Position numbers and translations under genes: made by a program. From Taishania sp964580465 (lineage in GTDB: Bacteria > Bacteroidota > Bacteroidia > Flavobacteriales_D > Crocinitomicaceae), in contig CAZOKJ010000007.1 in the NCBI GenBank assembly GCA_964580465.1, positions 1-64,000 on the forward strand: DNA of 64,000 bases, given 5' to 3'. Within the stretch, counting starts at the first letter, position 1. Every line of letters begins with the position of its first letter. The notes under the pieces are model-generated. The model searched no databases, was not told the DNA's origin, and saw only the letters and a list, made by a program, of their open reading frames with translations. Positions 44,971 through 52,054 of this stretch are shown piece after piece.

Positions 44971-45372
44971 ATGAATAATAAGATATTTTTTCTTCTTTTG
45001 GTACTATTGGTGCTACCATTTTTGTCTTTTTCTCAGAAATCAGTCAAAGTTGGTCCGAAAATTGTATTTACAAAAACGGTGCACAATTATGGTACACTAA
45101 AGGCAGGAGCTAATGGAAAAGCAGTGTTTGCATTTACAAATACAGGAAATGCCCCTTTGTTGATTTCTAGCGTTTCTAAAAGTTGTGGTTGTATTTCGTC
45201 AGATTGGCCTTCGCAGCCTATTTTACCGGGGCAACAAGGGGAAATAGTACTTGTTTATGACACGAATAGAGAAGGAGCGTTTGAGAAATATGCAACTGTT
45301 GCCTGCAATGCAATAAACGAATCGGTTGTTGCGTTAAAATTAAAAGGAAAAGTTGTCACAAAACAAAAATGA
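44971..45372 (+). CDS. DUF1573 exported protein
   Basis: 133 residues with a signal peptide (ending FLSFSQ) and one Ig-like DUF1573 domain: TVHNYGTLKAGANGKAVFAF, then NTGNAPLLISSVSKSCGC and LPGQQGEIVLVYD. The family is abundant in Bacteroidota, resembles ASPM/SPD-2/hydin-type domains and is thought to mediate envelope protein contacts; function unknown. A second DUF1573 gene follows directly. Confidence 0.85.
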   Translation: MNNKIFFLLLVLLVLPFLSFSQKSVKVGPKIVFTKTVHNYGTLKAGANGKAVFAFTNTGNAPLLISSVSKSCGCISSDWPSQPILPGQQGEIVLVYDTNREGAFEKYATVACNAINESVVALKLKGKVVTKQK

Positions 45373-45373
45373 C

Positions 45374-45751
45374 ATGAAATATTTGATATTCTTATTTATT
45401 TCATTTTTAGCCTTTGCAAGCATTGGCCAGGAAGCGAAATTTACGGTGGATAAAGCGACCCATAAATTTAAAGATACAGAAGAAGGCGTATTATTAACAC
45501 ATGTTTTTCGAGTAACAAACACAGGAACAGCCCCATTAATCATCAAAGATTACCGCGTGGCTTGTCCTTGCACCAAAGTAGAGTTACCCAAATCTCCTAT
45601 TGCACCAGGTCAAACCATTGACATGAAAGTAAGTTTTGACACGAACGGCAAAAAAGAATGGCAAGATAGAGCAATTTTATTACAAACCAACACGAAGAAA
45701 AAAGAAGAAAAATTGCGAATTAAAGTTTATGTTTTGCCTAAAAATGGATGA
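45374..45751 (+). CDS. DUF1573 exported protein
   Basis: 125 residues from the ATG at 45374, one base after the previous stop; a non-ATG start at 45353 would put seven polar residues in front of the signal peptide (LIFLFISFLAFASIGQ). The domain contains ATHKFKDTEEGVLLTHVFRV, NTGTAPLIIKDYRVACPC and APGQTIDMKVSFDT. It is a diverged tandem copy of the preceding gene and probably co-transcribed with it. Confidence 0.84.
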   Translation: MKYLIFLFISFLAFASIGQEAKFTVDKATHKFKDTEEGVLLTHVFRVTNTGTAPLIIKDYRVACPCTKVELPKSPIAPGQTIDMKVSFDTNGKKEWQDRAILLQTNTKKKEEKLRIKVYVLPKNG

Positions 45752-45820
45752 TTTTTACCAAGAAGAGCAACTTTTTTATTAAATTTTCGTTAAATAGGTA
45801 GAAGGTATCTTCGTTTGATG

Positions 45821-45828
45821 TATCTTTG
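45821..45828 (+). promoter_or_regulatory. -7 box of ssrA
   Basis: TATCTTTG, 11 bases before the predicted 5' end of tmRNA. A TTTG at the usual -33 distance is not seen. Confidence 0.55.
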
Positions 45829-45839
45829 TACAACAGTTC

Positions 45840-46241
45840 GGGGTCGTATTGGATTTGACAGCGAATGCGACGACTGAGTGTAAGCATGTCGAGCGTTGTG
45901 GTGTGGCTCGTAAATCTCATGTCTCAAAAAATAAATGACAACACGTCATACGCACTTGCTGCTTAATTAACGGAATGTTAATGGAGCTTAATCTGGCTGA
46001 AGCACAGTAGGTTAGACAAGTACTCTCTCTCAGATCTTGGCTCGATGGACTGAGAATACGGGAGTTCACCCATTCGAGCTGGCGTCAAATTTATCTCGGA
46101 GGCGACGTGAGATTTTTAGAGGTTAAGCGATGGTTTTGGGTGTTTCTGTCCGCATCATTGACGAAAAATAATCAGAAACTAAGCATGTAGAAGCCTTAGA
46201 AGTTCTTTGTTTGGACGAGGGTTCGAAACCCTCCGACTCCA
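45840..46241 (+). ncRNA. ssrA: tmRNA
   Basis: A 402-base transfer-messenger RNA. The 5' end GGGGTCG pairs with 3' CGACTCC (one G-U), forming the tRNA-like acceptor stem; the T arm is GAGGGTTCGAAACCCTC near the 3' end. The 3' CCA is not encoded (ACGG follows), so it must be added enzymatically. The messenger part is at 45937-45966, preceded by CTCAAAAAATAAAT as in other tmRNAs. It rescues stalled ribosomes and tags the nascent chains for proteolysis. Confidence 0.93.
45937..45966 (+). other. tmRNA proteolysis-tag reading frame
   Basis: Aligned to the E. coli layout (AAAAAATAGTC then GCA), the resume codon here would be GAC and the encoded tag DNTSYALAA followed by TAA. The terminal YALAA is the standard protease signal. 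The resume codon is inferred by analogy. Confidence 0.7.
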
Positions 46242-46256
46242 CGGATTACACAAATT

Positions 46257-46284
46257 AAAAAGGAAGCAGTAGTTTCCTTTTTTT
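46257..46284 (+). terminator. Terminator of ssrA
   Basis: Stem AAAAAGGAA/TTCCTTTTT around GCAGTAGT, running into a long T-rich stretch. Confidence 0.7.
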
Positions 46285-46295
46285 GTTTTTAGTTT

Positions 46296-46437
46296 TTTTT
46301 CACGCAGAGGCCGCAAAGGTTTCCACGCAGAGTGTTACATTGAACTTGCTGAAGTGGCCGTGAAGGTTTCCACGCAGATGCCGCGAAGAAATTTCTGCGT
46401 TCTTTGCGTCTTCTTAGCGCTCTTTGCGTGAAAACTT
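46296..46437. repeat. Cluster of CACGCAGA repeats forming an imperfect long hairpin
   Basis: CACGCAGA occurs three times in direct orientation (46301, 46324, 46371), followed by GCCGC(A/G)AAG in the first and third. The right side carries the inverse (TTCTTTGCG, CTCTTTGCGTGAAAA). The outer arms TTTTTCACGCAGAG and CTCTTTGCGTGAAAA can pair. Similar CGCAGAG/GCAAAG repeats are common between genes in Bacteroidota genomes, from memory. No coding potential. Confidence 0.7.
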
Positions 46438-46501
46438 AAGGAACGTAGCGACGCCTACTCTCTCTGTAACCTAAATCACAGAAAACATCTCAATTAAACC
46501 A

Positions 46502-46509
46502 TACCTTTG
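46502..46509 (+). promoter_or_regulatory. Candidate -7 box of the MFS gene
   Basis: TACCTTTG, 19 bases before the start codon. No clear -33 box. Confidence 0.4.
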
Positions 46510-46528
46510 CCGTTTATATAATTGTCTT

Positions 46529-47734
46529 ATGATTGAAAAAATACAGTTAGGACTTAAGGAAAATTGGAAGCAGTTTACCATTTTAGTGATTATCAACGGG
46601 TTTGTTGGTGGAATGGTTGGTATGGAGCGAACGATTTTTCCTCAATTTGCAGAGTCTGTCTTTGGTGTGGCATCTAAAACTGCTGTTCTTTCTTTCATTA
46701 TAGCGTTTGGGATTTCGAAAGCAGTTGCTAACTATTACACAGGGCGATTAGCAAATAAAATTGGAAGAAAAAATCTGTTAGTTTTGGGTTGGTTGCTAGC
46801 GATACCTGTGCCACTATTGCTTATTTATGCAACGCATTGGTCGTGGGTTGTTGCTGCGAATGTCTTGTTGGGAATAAGTCAAGGTTTGACTTGGAGCAGT
46901 ACTGTTGTGATGAAAATTGATCTGGTTGGTGAGAGAAACCGTGGGTTGGCTATGGGACTAAACGAATTTGCAGGTTATTTTGCTGTTGGTTTAGTTGCTT
47001 TTTTTACTGGGTTCATCGCCAATAATTATGGTGTAGTTCCTTATCCTTTTTACTTAGGTTTATTAATTGCTGTTTTGGGGCTTTTGCTAAGTTTATTTTG
47101 GGTGAAAGACACGCATAATTTTGTAAAAATAGAAAGTCAGTCAAATACTAAAACTGCTTTTCAAAATGTTTTTAAAGAAACGACTTTTACTAATAAAACT
47201 TTGAGTGCTGTGACACAAGCAGGATTTGTGAACAACCTAAACGATGGAATGATTTGGGGTTTACTTCCGATGGTTTTGTTCTCTTTGAATTACGATGTTA
47301 AAACTATAGGATTTGTTACAGCCATTTATCCAACTGTTTGGGGTATTGGTCAACTTTTTACCGGTAAAATGTCAGACCATTTTTCAAAGAAAAAAATGCT
47401 TTTTTGGGGAATGTTTCTACAAGGTGTGGCCATTATTTACATTCCTTTAAGCAATAACTTCTATGAATTAGTTTCTATTTCCGCTATTTTAGGATTTGGA
47501 ACAGCTTTGGTTTATCCCACTTTTTTATCGACTATTGCTCAAACTACTAGTCCCAATCAACGAGCTGAAAGTATTGGTGTTTTTCGTCTTTGGCGCGATT
47601 TGGGTTATGCTTTCGGTGCTGTTATTTCCGGAATAACGGCTGATTTGTTTGGGGTAGAATATGCCATTGTTTTAATTGGGTTAATAACACTAGTATCCTC
47701 GGCAATCATACAAGTGAGAATGCCTAAGATATAA
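46529..47734 (+). CDS. MFS transporter
   Basis: 401 residues with 12 predicted membrane helices. The loop between helices 2 and 3 carries NYYTGRLANKIGRKNLL, matching the MFS GxxxDRxGRR-type motif, and its counterpart after helix 8 is GKMSDHFSKKKML. The substrate class cannot be read. The gene stands alone after the tmRNA and its repeat cluster, convergent with the outer-membrane protein gene 20 bases away. Confidence 0.9.
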   Translation: MIEKIQLGLKENWKQFTILVIINGFVGGMVGMERTIFPQFAESVFGVASKTAVLSFIIAFGISKAVANYYTGRLANKIGRKNLLVLGWLLAIPVPLLLIYATHWSWVVAANVLLGISQGLTWSSTVVMKIDLVGERNRGLAMGLNEFAGYFAVGLVAFFTGFIANNYGVVPYPFYLGLLIAVLGLLLSLFWVKDTHNFVKIESQSNTKTAFQNVFKETTFTNKTLSAVTQAGFVNNLNDGMIWGLLPMVLFSLNYDVKTIGFVTAIYPTVWGIGQLFTGKMSDHFSKKKMLFWGMFLQGVAIIYIPLSNNFYELVSISAILGFGTALVYPTFLSTIAQTTSPNQRAESIGVFRLWRDLGYAFGAVISGITADLFGVEYAIVLIGLITLVSSAIIQVRMPKI

Positions 47735-47754
47735 TGAAAAACCATTAAATCAAC

Positions 47755-48630
47755 CTACCAATTTGGACAGGTATTGCAATTGTTTTTTGATTTTATGTAA
47801 AACATTGCACCGAAAACGCCATTGATTTCCATGAAACCAAAAGTTTGGCGAGCGCGTGCTGTTGCATCATTTGGACGTGTTTTTACATTCACTTGATGCA
47901 TAAATCCACCTCCGTATCCAAATTGAAAGAAAATATGTTGAAAAAACTCTAGACGTGCTTGCACATTCGCAGAAACACCATAACCAGAGAGTGAAATCGT
48001 ACGCATATCATTTTGTCCAGCGAAACGAAAATCGTTGTAAGACAAGATTCCACCTGTTGACACACCAAAGTTCGTGCTGACTCCAAACCATCCACCTGGC
48101 GTTTCATACCATTGTTTAGAATACATTACTTCCGCTCTGATGTAGTTCAAACCATCTGAGTTTTCATAGTGAAATTTTGTTCTGTCTGTCACATAAATTA
48201 CATTGTTGTAATCACCAGAAAGGGACGTTACATTATCCACTCCAGGATCAACATGTCCAGATAATTTCACTTGATTGTTATCTGCAAAAATGTATTTCAT
48301 GTGGTCATAACCCAATGAAACCGCCCAATTATCTTTAAAATAGTAACCCATTCGGATATTAAATTGCGGAATGGTGATTTTAACAGGATTGATATAATCC
48401 CAACTTAACTTAGCGGGATTATCATGTGCTCTCGCCTCTGCCATTGTGAAATCGTAACCTTTTCCAAAGAAACGGATATTGCTTTTCGTGTACATTGATC
48501 GATTGTATCCCCAATACGCATACAGCATTCTTTTTCCGTCTTCTTTATGATTTCGGTGTTGCTGTTTTTTTTGACTCCAGCCAGAGAAAATGATGAATGT
48601 AATAAAAGTAAAAGTTAGTACCTGTTTCAT
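47755..48630 (-). CDS. Outer-membrane beta-barrel protein of unknown function
   Basis: 291 residues with a signal peptide (about 1-19, FIIFSGWSQ). Alternating aromatic/hydrophobic strands (PQFNIRMGYYFKDNWAVSLG, FFQFGYGGGFMHQVN) are typical of porin-like barrels. It ends CNTCPNW and not with the usual terminal Phe. Unknown function. It directly abuts the pseudouridine synthase gene upstream (no gap), so the two are probably co-transcribed. Confidence 0.7.
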   Translation of the reverse strand: MKQVLTFTFITFIIFSGWSQKKQQHRNHKEDGKRMLYAYWGYNRSMYTKSNIRFFGKGYDFTMAEARAHDNPAKLSWDYINPVKITIPQFNIRMGYYFKDNWAVSLGYDHMKYIFADNNQVKLSGHVDPGVDNVTSLSGDYNNVIYVTDRTKFHYENSDGLNYIRAEVMYSKQWYETPGGWFGVSTNFGVSTGGILSYNDFRFAGQNDMRTISLSGYGVSANVQARLEFFQHIFFQFGYGGGFMHQVNVKTRPNDATARARQTFGFMEINGVFGAMFYIKSKNNCNTCPNW

Positions 48631-49593
48631 TTAGCTCATTTTTAAGAATGCAACCTCTTTTTCTGTCAAGTGGCGATAATATCCACGTGGCAAATCTTTT
48701 TTCGTTAGGCCAGAGAATGTTACACGGTCCAACTTAACCACTTTATAACCAATTGCTTCAAATGTTCTTCTTACGATTTGATTTTTTCCGCCGATAATTT
48801 CTACGCCCAATTGTCGAGGAGAACCTTTGACAAATTCAACTTTTTCAAAACGAGAAGTTCCATCTTCCATTTCAATTCCTTTCAAAAGACGTTCTTTGTC
48901 TTCTACGTTAAAAGGTTTATCTAGTTCAACATCAAACAGTTGTGTTGATCTATGGCGAGGGTGTGTTAATTTTTTGGCCATGTCTCCGTCATTTGTAAAC
49001 AATAGCAAACCTGTTGTTTCTTTATCTAATCGTCCGACAGGGTAAACACGTTCTTTGCACGCATTTTTTACCAATGACATGACTGTTTTCCTTCCAAAAG
49101 GATCGTCAGAACTTGTGATAAAACCTTTCGGTTTATTTAACAGTACATATCTTTTTGTTTCAGTTTTGATGGTTTCGTTGTCGTATTTTACTACGTCAGT
49201 AGGCCCAATTTTATATCCTAATTCGGTAACGATTACACCATTTACAGAAACCACACCTGTGGCAATCAAAACATCTGCTTCACGACGAGAGCAAATTCCT
49301 GCATTTGATAGGTATTTATTCAATCGAACAGCATCTTCATTGAAACTTGGTAGTGGGTCACCTTTTTTGAAACTATTTTTAAAATCTACGTACTTACTTT
49401 TAGATTTTAACGCTTTTCCTGTCAAGGTTTTTCCTTTTGGTGCAGTTGTTCCCGTACCTTGTTTTGTTGATTTTTCAGCAAAAGATTTTCCTTTTTTTGA
49501 AGCGTTATCCTTACTTTTGCTAACTGATCCCTTGCCAGTTACTGGTTTTACTTTTCCGGTTCTTGTTGTGTTTCCGGTTTTTTTTGTGTTCAT
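48631..49593 (-). CDS. 23S rRNA pseudouridine synthase (RluB/RsuA family)
   Basis: 320 residues. The first ~85 residues are a low-complexity basic tail (Lys/Thr/Ser/Gly). An S4 RNA-binding domain follows (RLNKYLSNAGICSRREAD), then the catalytic domain with the motif GRLDKET containing the catalytic Asp190. It isomerises a uridine in rRNA, probably in the peptidyl transferase region if RluB-like. The basic tail may add nonspecific RNA binding and is common in Bacteroidota members as far as I recall. First gene of a two-gene unit. Confidence 0.9.
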   Translation of the reverse strand: MNTKKTGNTTRTGKVKPVTGKGSVSKSKDNASKKGKSFAEKSTKQGTGTTAPKGKTLTGKALKSKSKYVDFKNSFKKGDPLPSFNEDAVRLNKYLSNAGICSRREADVLIATGVVSVNGVIVTELGYKIGPTDVVKYDNETIKTETKRYVLLNKPKGFITSSDDPFGRKTVMSLVKNACKERVYPVGRLDKETTGLLLFTNDGDMAKKLTHPRHRSTQLFDVELDKPFNVEDKERLLKGIEMEDGTSRFEKVEFVKGSPRQLGVEIIGGKNQIVRRTFEAIGYKVVKLDRVTFSGLTKKDLPRGYYRHLTEKEVAFLKMS

Positions 49594-49612
49594 CTCGAGC
49601 AGAATTAAAACG

Positions 49613-49645
49613 CAAAGTTACGTTATATTATAATACGATAGTCAA
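49613..49645 (-). promoter_or_regulatory. Promoter of the pseudouridine synthase gene
   Basis: Reverse strand: TTG (49645-49643), 22-bp spacer, TAACTTTG (49620-49613), ending 19 bases before the start codon. Confidence 0.55.
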
Positions 49646-49821
49646 TTTTTTTTAGATTTTAATAAGTAATGATTAACGTGAGTAATTTATGCTTTTTTTC
49701 ATGTTAGAATGTTTATTTTTTTAGTCATTTATTTGTTTTATCTGTATTTTTTTTCTAAATTAGAATACAAATCAGCCTGATAATTGATTTTTTTTACTTT
49801 TTACAATTTAAATTTACTACT

Positions 49822-50247
49822 ATGGGTGCACCTAAATACCAAATTTATGATGAAATGGAGGTAATGATTTCAATGCTTTTTAAGTCATTTTCAACTCCAG
49901 CTAGGGCAAAAATCATGTTGATTCTAACGTCGGAAGGCGGTATCGGCATGACACAAAAAGAATTACAACAAGAAATAGGCTTGTCTCAATCGACAATCTC
50001 AGAACATTTGTCAGTTATGAAAGATAGTGGTGTTTTAGAAACATCTCTGGTTTTTGACCGAGTTGAGAAAAAAAGTTGCTTAATGTACAAGGTTAGTGCA
50101 ATGGCGACTCAAAAATTTATTGAGTTTGGTCAACATTTGAAAAAGGTAGAGCATCTTATGTCACATTCTGACTATGAGAAGTTATCCGCTTTTTTTGAAA
50201 TGTTTAGTAAGAGACTGGAACGAGTCAGTTTTATTAGGTTTTCGTAG
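49822..50247 (+). CDS. ArsR-like winged-helix regulator
   Basis: 141 residues. The winged helix spans about 18-80: FKSFSTPARAKIMLIL, then MTQKELQQEIGLSQSTISEH (recognition helix) and MKDSGVLE, with a wing near FDRVEKKSCLMYKV. The C-terminal ~50 residues are helical and may dimerise. The usual ArsR metal motif (ELCVCD) is absent, so the signal is unknown. It is convergent with the His-rich membrane protein gene and divergent from the pseudouridine synthase gene. Confidence 0.8.
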   Translation: MGAPKYQIYDEMEVMISMLFKSFSTPARAKIMLILTSEGGIGMTQKELQQEIGLSQSTISEHLSVMKDSGVLETSLVFDRVEKKSCLMYKVSAMATQKFIEFGQHLKKVEHLMSHSDYEKLSAFFEMFSKRLERVSFIRFS

Positions 50248-50563
50248 TTCTATCTTCTTTTAGGAGGTTATAGTATTTGTTTTTTGTCCTTCATATATCT
50301 ATGGAGGTAGCATTTCTATTGTGTAAATTCTAGATTTTGAAAGAAAAAAAATGAATTTAGAGATTTAGTGGTTGTTTTTTTCTTTTTTTGAGGTTTGGGA
50401 TGGATAGAAAAAATGATAATGAGTGGAGATGGGTGTTGTTTTACCATTATCTTAGGTGTGTTTTTATTTGTTTATTGGCGTATCGGTATATGCCGATATG
50501 GCAATAATCCGAAACCCCGACTTTGTTAACTAATAACCTGTTTCAATTCTTAGCCTCGCATCT
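50248..50563. other. Gene-free stretch between convergent genes
   Basis: 316 AT-rich bases. The only structure seen is a dyad TATCGG-TATATG-CCGATA at 50481-50498 (extendable to 8 bp) without a T-tract on either side. No short gene or promoter was recognised. Confidence 0.6.
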
Positions 50564-51781
50564 CTATTTTTTCGAAGTTTGCGAAAAATACAACCCAATA
50601 GCCCCAATTAATAAACAAGTTGCAGCGATTAACAACATACCATTGGTACCTAGAACGATGATACTCGAAATCCAAGTCACACTTTGTAAAAGTAAAGCAG
50701 TTTGATTGATTATAAACCCTATAAAAAAGATTCCAATTGCTCTTTTTGCTAATGAGTTTGTTTGTAAGTAACCTTTTGAAAATAAGTAGGCAAAGATGAA
50801 GAAAGTAAAAGCGCCAAGCAAAACCATGTGTAGATACGCTATAATGACTGGTCGACATGAAAAAACAATTTCATATAATTGTGGAACTATGGAAAAAGCT
50901 TGAAGAATAAATTTGGTGCTTATAAATAAGATGGCCAACCAAACGGTATAAGTAACCCATTTTGGAAGATTGTTTGCTAATTGTTTTTCTTTTAAATGTG
51001 GATACAGTTTTGCGAGAATACCAAACCAACCTATTAATTGTAAAGCCACGACAAATGCGGAAAGTATATGTGCCCATTCTGGAAGTTCCATCCACAAAAT
51101 GGATAAAAGATAAGCTGGTATGCTAGTAAGGGATAAGCTAAGAAAATAAGGTTTTATTTCTTTAAAAGTTATTGGAAACGATGCGATAACTAATGCCATT
51201 GCTGCAAAGAAAAACCAACCATTGTACTGCAAGTGTAAGTACAAGTAAATGGCCGCATTCATTAGTTCTTGACTCATGTTTTTGCTTGCCATTAAGTAAG
51301 CTATTGAAAAAGGGCCTGCAGCTGAGAGCGTGTTTAATAATAATGCTGTAATTGCCCACGGTTTAAAATGAGTTTCTTTAGCTAATTCTTTCGCGTCTTT
51401 TAGATATCTGTATGTGTAAGCAAAAGCTGCAATTAATGATAGGGTAGAAAAAGCAATGGAAAACCCTTTGTATCCTTGTATGGTGAATGCAATAAGCATT
51501 CCATAAGCTGCAATAAGATTAAGAATGATTAAGTTGCGGTATTTTTTTTCTTTGCTTACGCTTAAGTGTGGAAGAATTTGTAACGCCAAACCTGTGTAAA
51601 GTATGTGACTTATCCAACCAGAAAATGCAAAGTGTGAATGCGCGTGCAATAAAAATTTGTGATTAAATAAAGGCAGCGAAAACTCGGCTTTGTAGCGCAT
51701 TAAAGTCCCAAACATGGCAACGAGTACAAGGTTGATAAGACCTAATTTAAACCACTTATGAAGAGAATATCCGTTCTGCAT
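50564..51781 (-). CDS. Multi-pass membrane protein with conserved-looking histidines (possible haem-copper-oxidase-like fold)
   Basis: 405 residues with about 12 hydrophobic helices. Helix 2 carries HAHSHFAFSGW; a middle helix YLYLHLQYNGWFFF and a later one YLHMVLLGAFTF also contain His. This pattern resembles subunit I of haem-copper oxidases/NO reductases, which bind haem and copper through helix histidines, but I cannot place all six ligands and the homology is uncertain. I do not recognise a named family. The promoter and an imperfect dyad (51795-51809) lie upstream. Confidence 0.5.
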   Translation of the reverse strand: MQNGYSLHKWFKLGLINLVLVAMFGTLMRYKAEFSLPLFNHKFLLHAHSHFAFSGWISHILYTGLALQILPHLSVSKEKKYRNLIILNLIAAYGMLIAFTIQGYKGFSIAFSTLSLIAAFAYTYRYLKDAKELAKETHFKPWAITALLLNTLSAAGPFSIAYLMASKNMSQELMNAAIYLYLHLQYNGWFFFAAMALVIASFPITFKEIKPYFLSLSLTSIPAYLLSILWMELPEWAHILSAFVVALQLIGWFGILAKLYPHLKEKQLANNLPKWVTYTVWLAILFISTKFILQAFSIVPQLYEIVFSCRPVIIAYLHMVLLGAFTFFIFAYLFSKGYLQTNSLAKRAIGIFFIGFIINQTALLLQSVTWISSIIVLGTNGMLLIAATCLLIGAIGLYFSQTSKK

Positions 51782-51794
51782 CTAATCTTTCTTT

Positions 51795-51809
51795 ACTCTT
51801 TAAAGGAGT
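51795..51809. promoter_or_regulatory. Dyad in the leader of the His-rich membrane protein gene
   Basis: ACTCTTTAAAGGAGT, a near-perfect 15-bp palindrome (one G-T pair) between the promoter and the start codon. It could be an operator or a leader hairpin covering the ribosome entry region. Confidence 0.35.
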
Positions 51810-51831
51810 TTTATCCTTATTTTTATTTAGA

Positions 51832-51862
51832 CAAAATTAACGTAAAAATGAATTGTATGCAA
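51832..51862 (-). promoter_or_regulatory. Promoter of the His-rich membrane protein gene
   Basis: Reverse strand: TTG (51862-51860), 20-bp spacer, TAATTTTG (51839-51832), 50 bases before the start codon. Confidence 0.5.
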
Positions 51863-51954
51863 GGCTTTGTGAAATCTTTTGTTTTCGAAAAGAAATAAAG
51901 AATTGATAAAAACACTTACTAAAATTAAAATTGTTGATTTTGAGTGATATATAT

Positions 51955-52000
51955 TAAAAAAAATGCTGAGAATAAACACATTCTGTTTGTTTACCCTCAG
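51955..52000 (-). terminator. Terminator of the acyl-CoA synthetase gene
   Basis: Stem CTGAG-AA-TAAACA with TGTTTA-CC-CTCAG (51966-52000). On the reverse strand a U-tract follows from the A run at 51955-51963. Confidence 0.7.
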
Positions 52001-52054
52001 TTTTTATTTGTCCTTGTTATTATTGAAATTAACCTAGTTCTTAACTAGCTAGTA

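Noticed and set aside
49055..49633. 192-codon open frame antisense to the pseudouridine synthase gene
   Set aside because: It mirrors the low-complexity Lys/Thr/Gly tail of the real gene; no start context, signal or family pattern.
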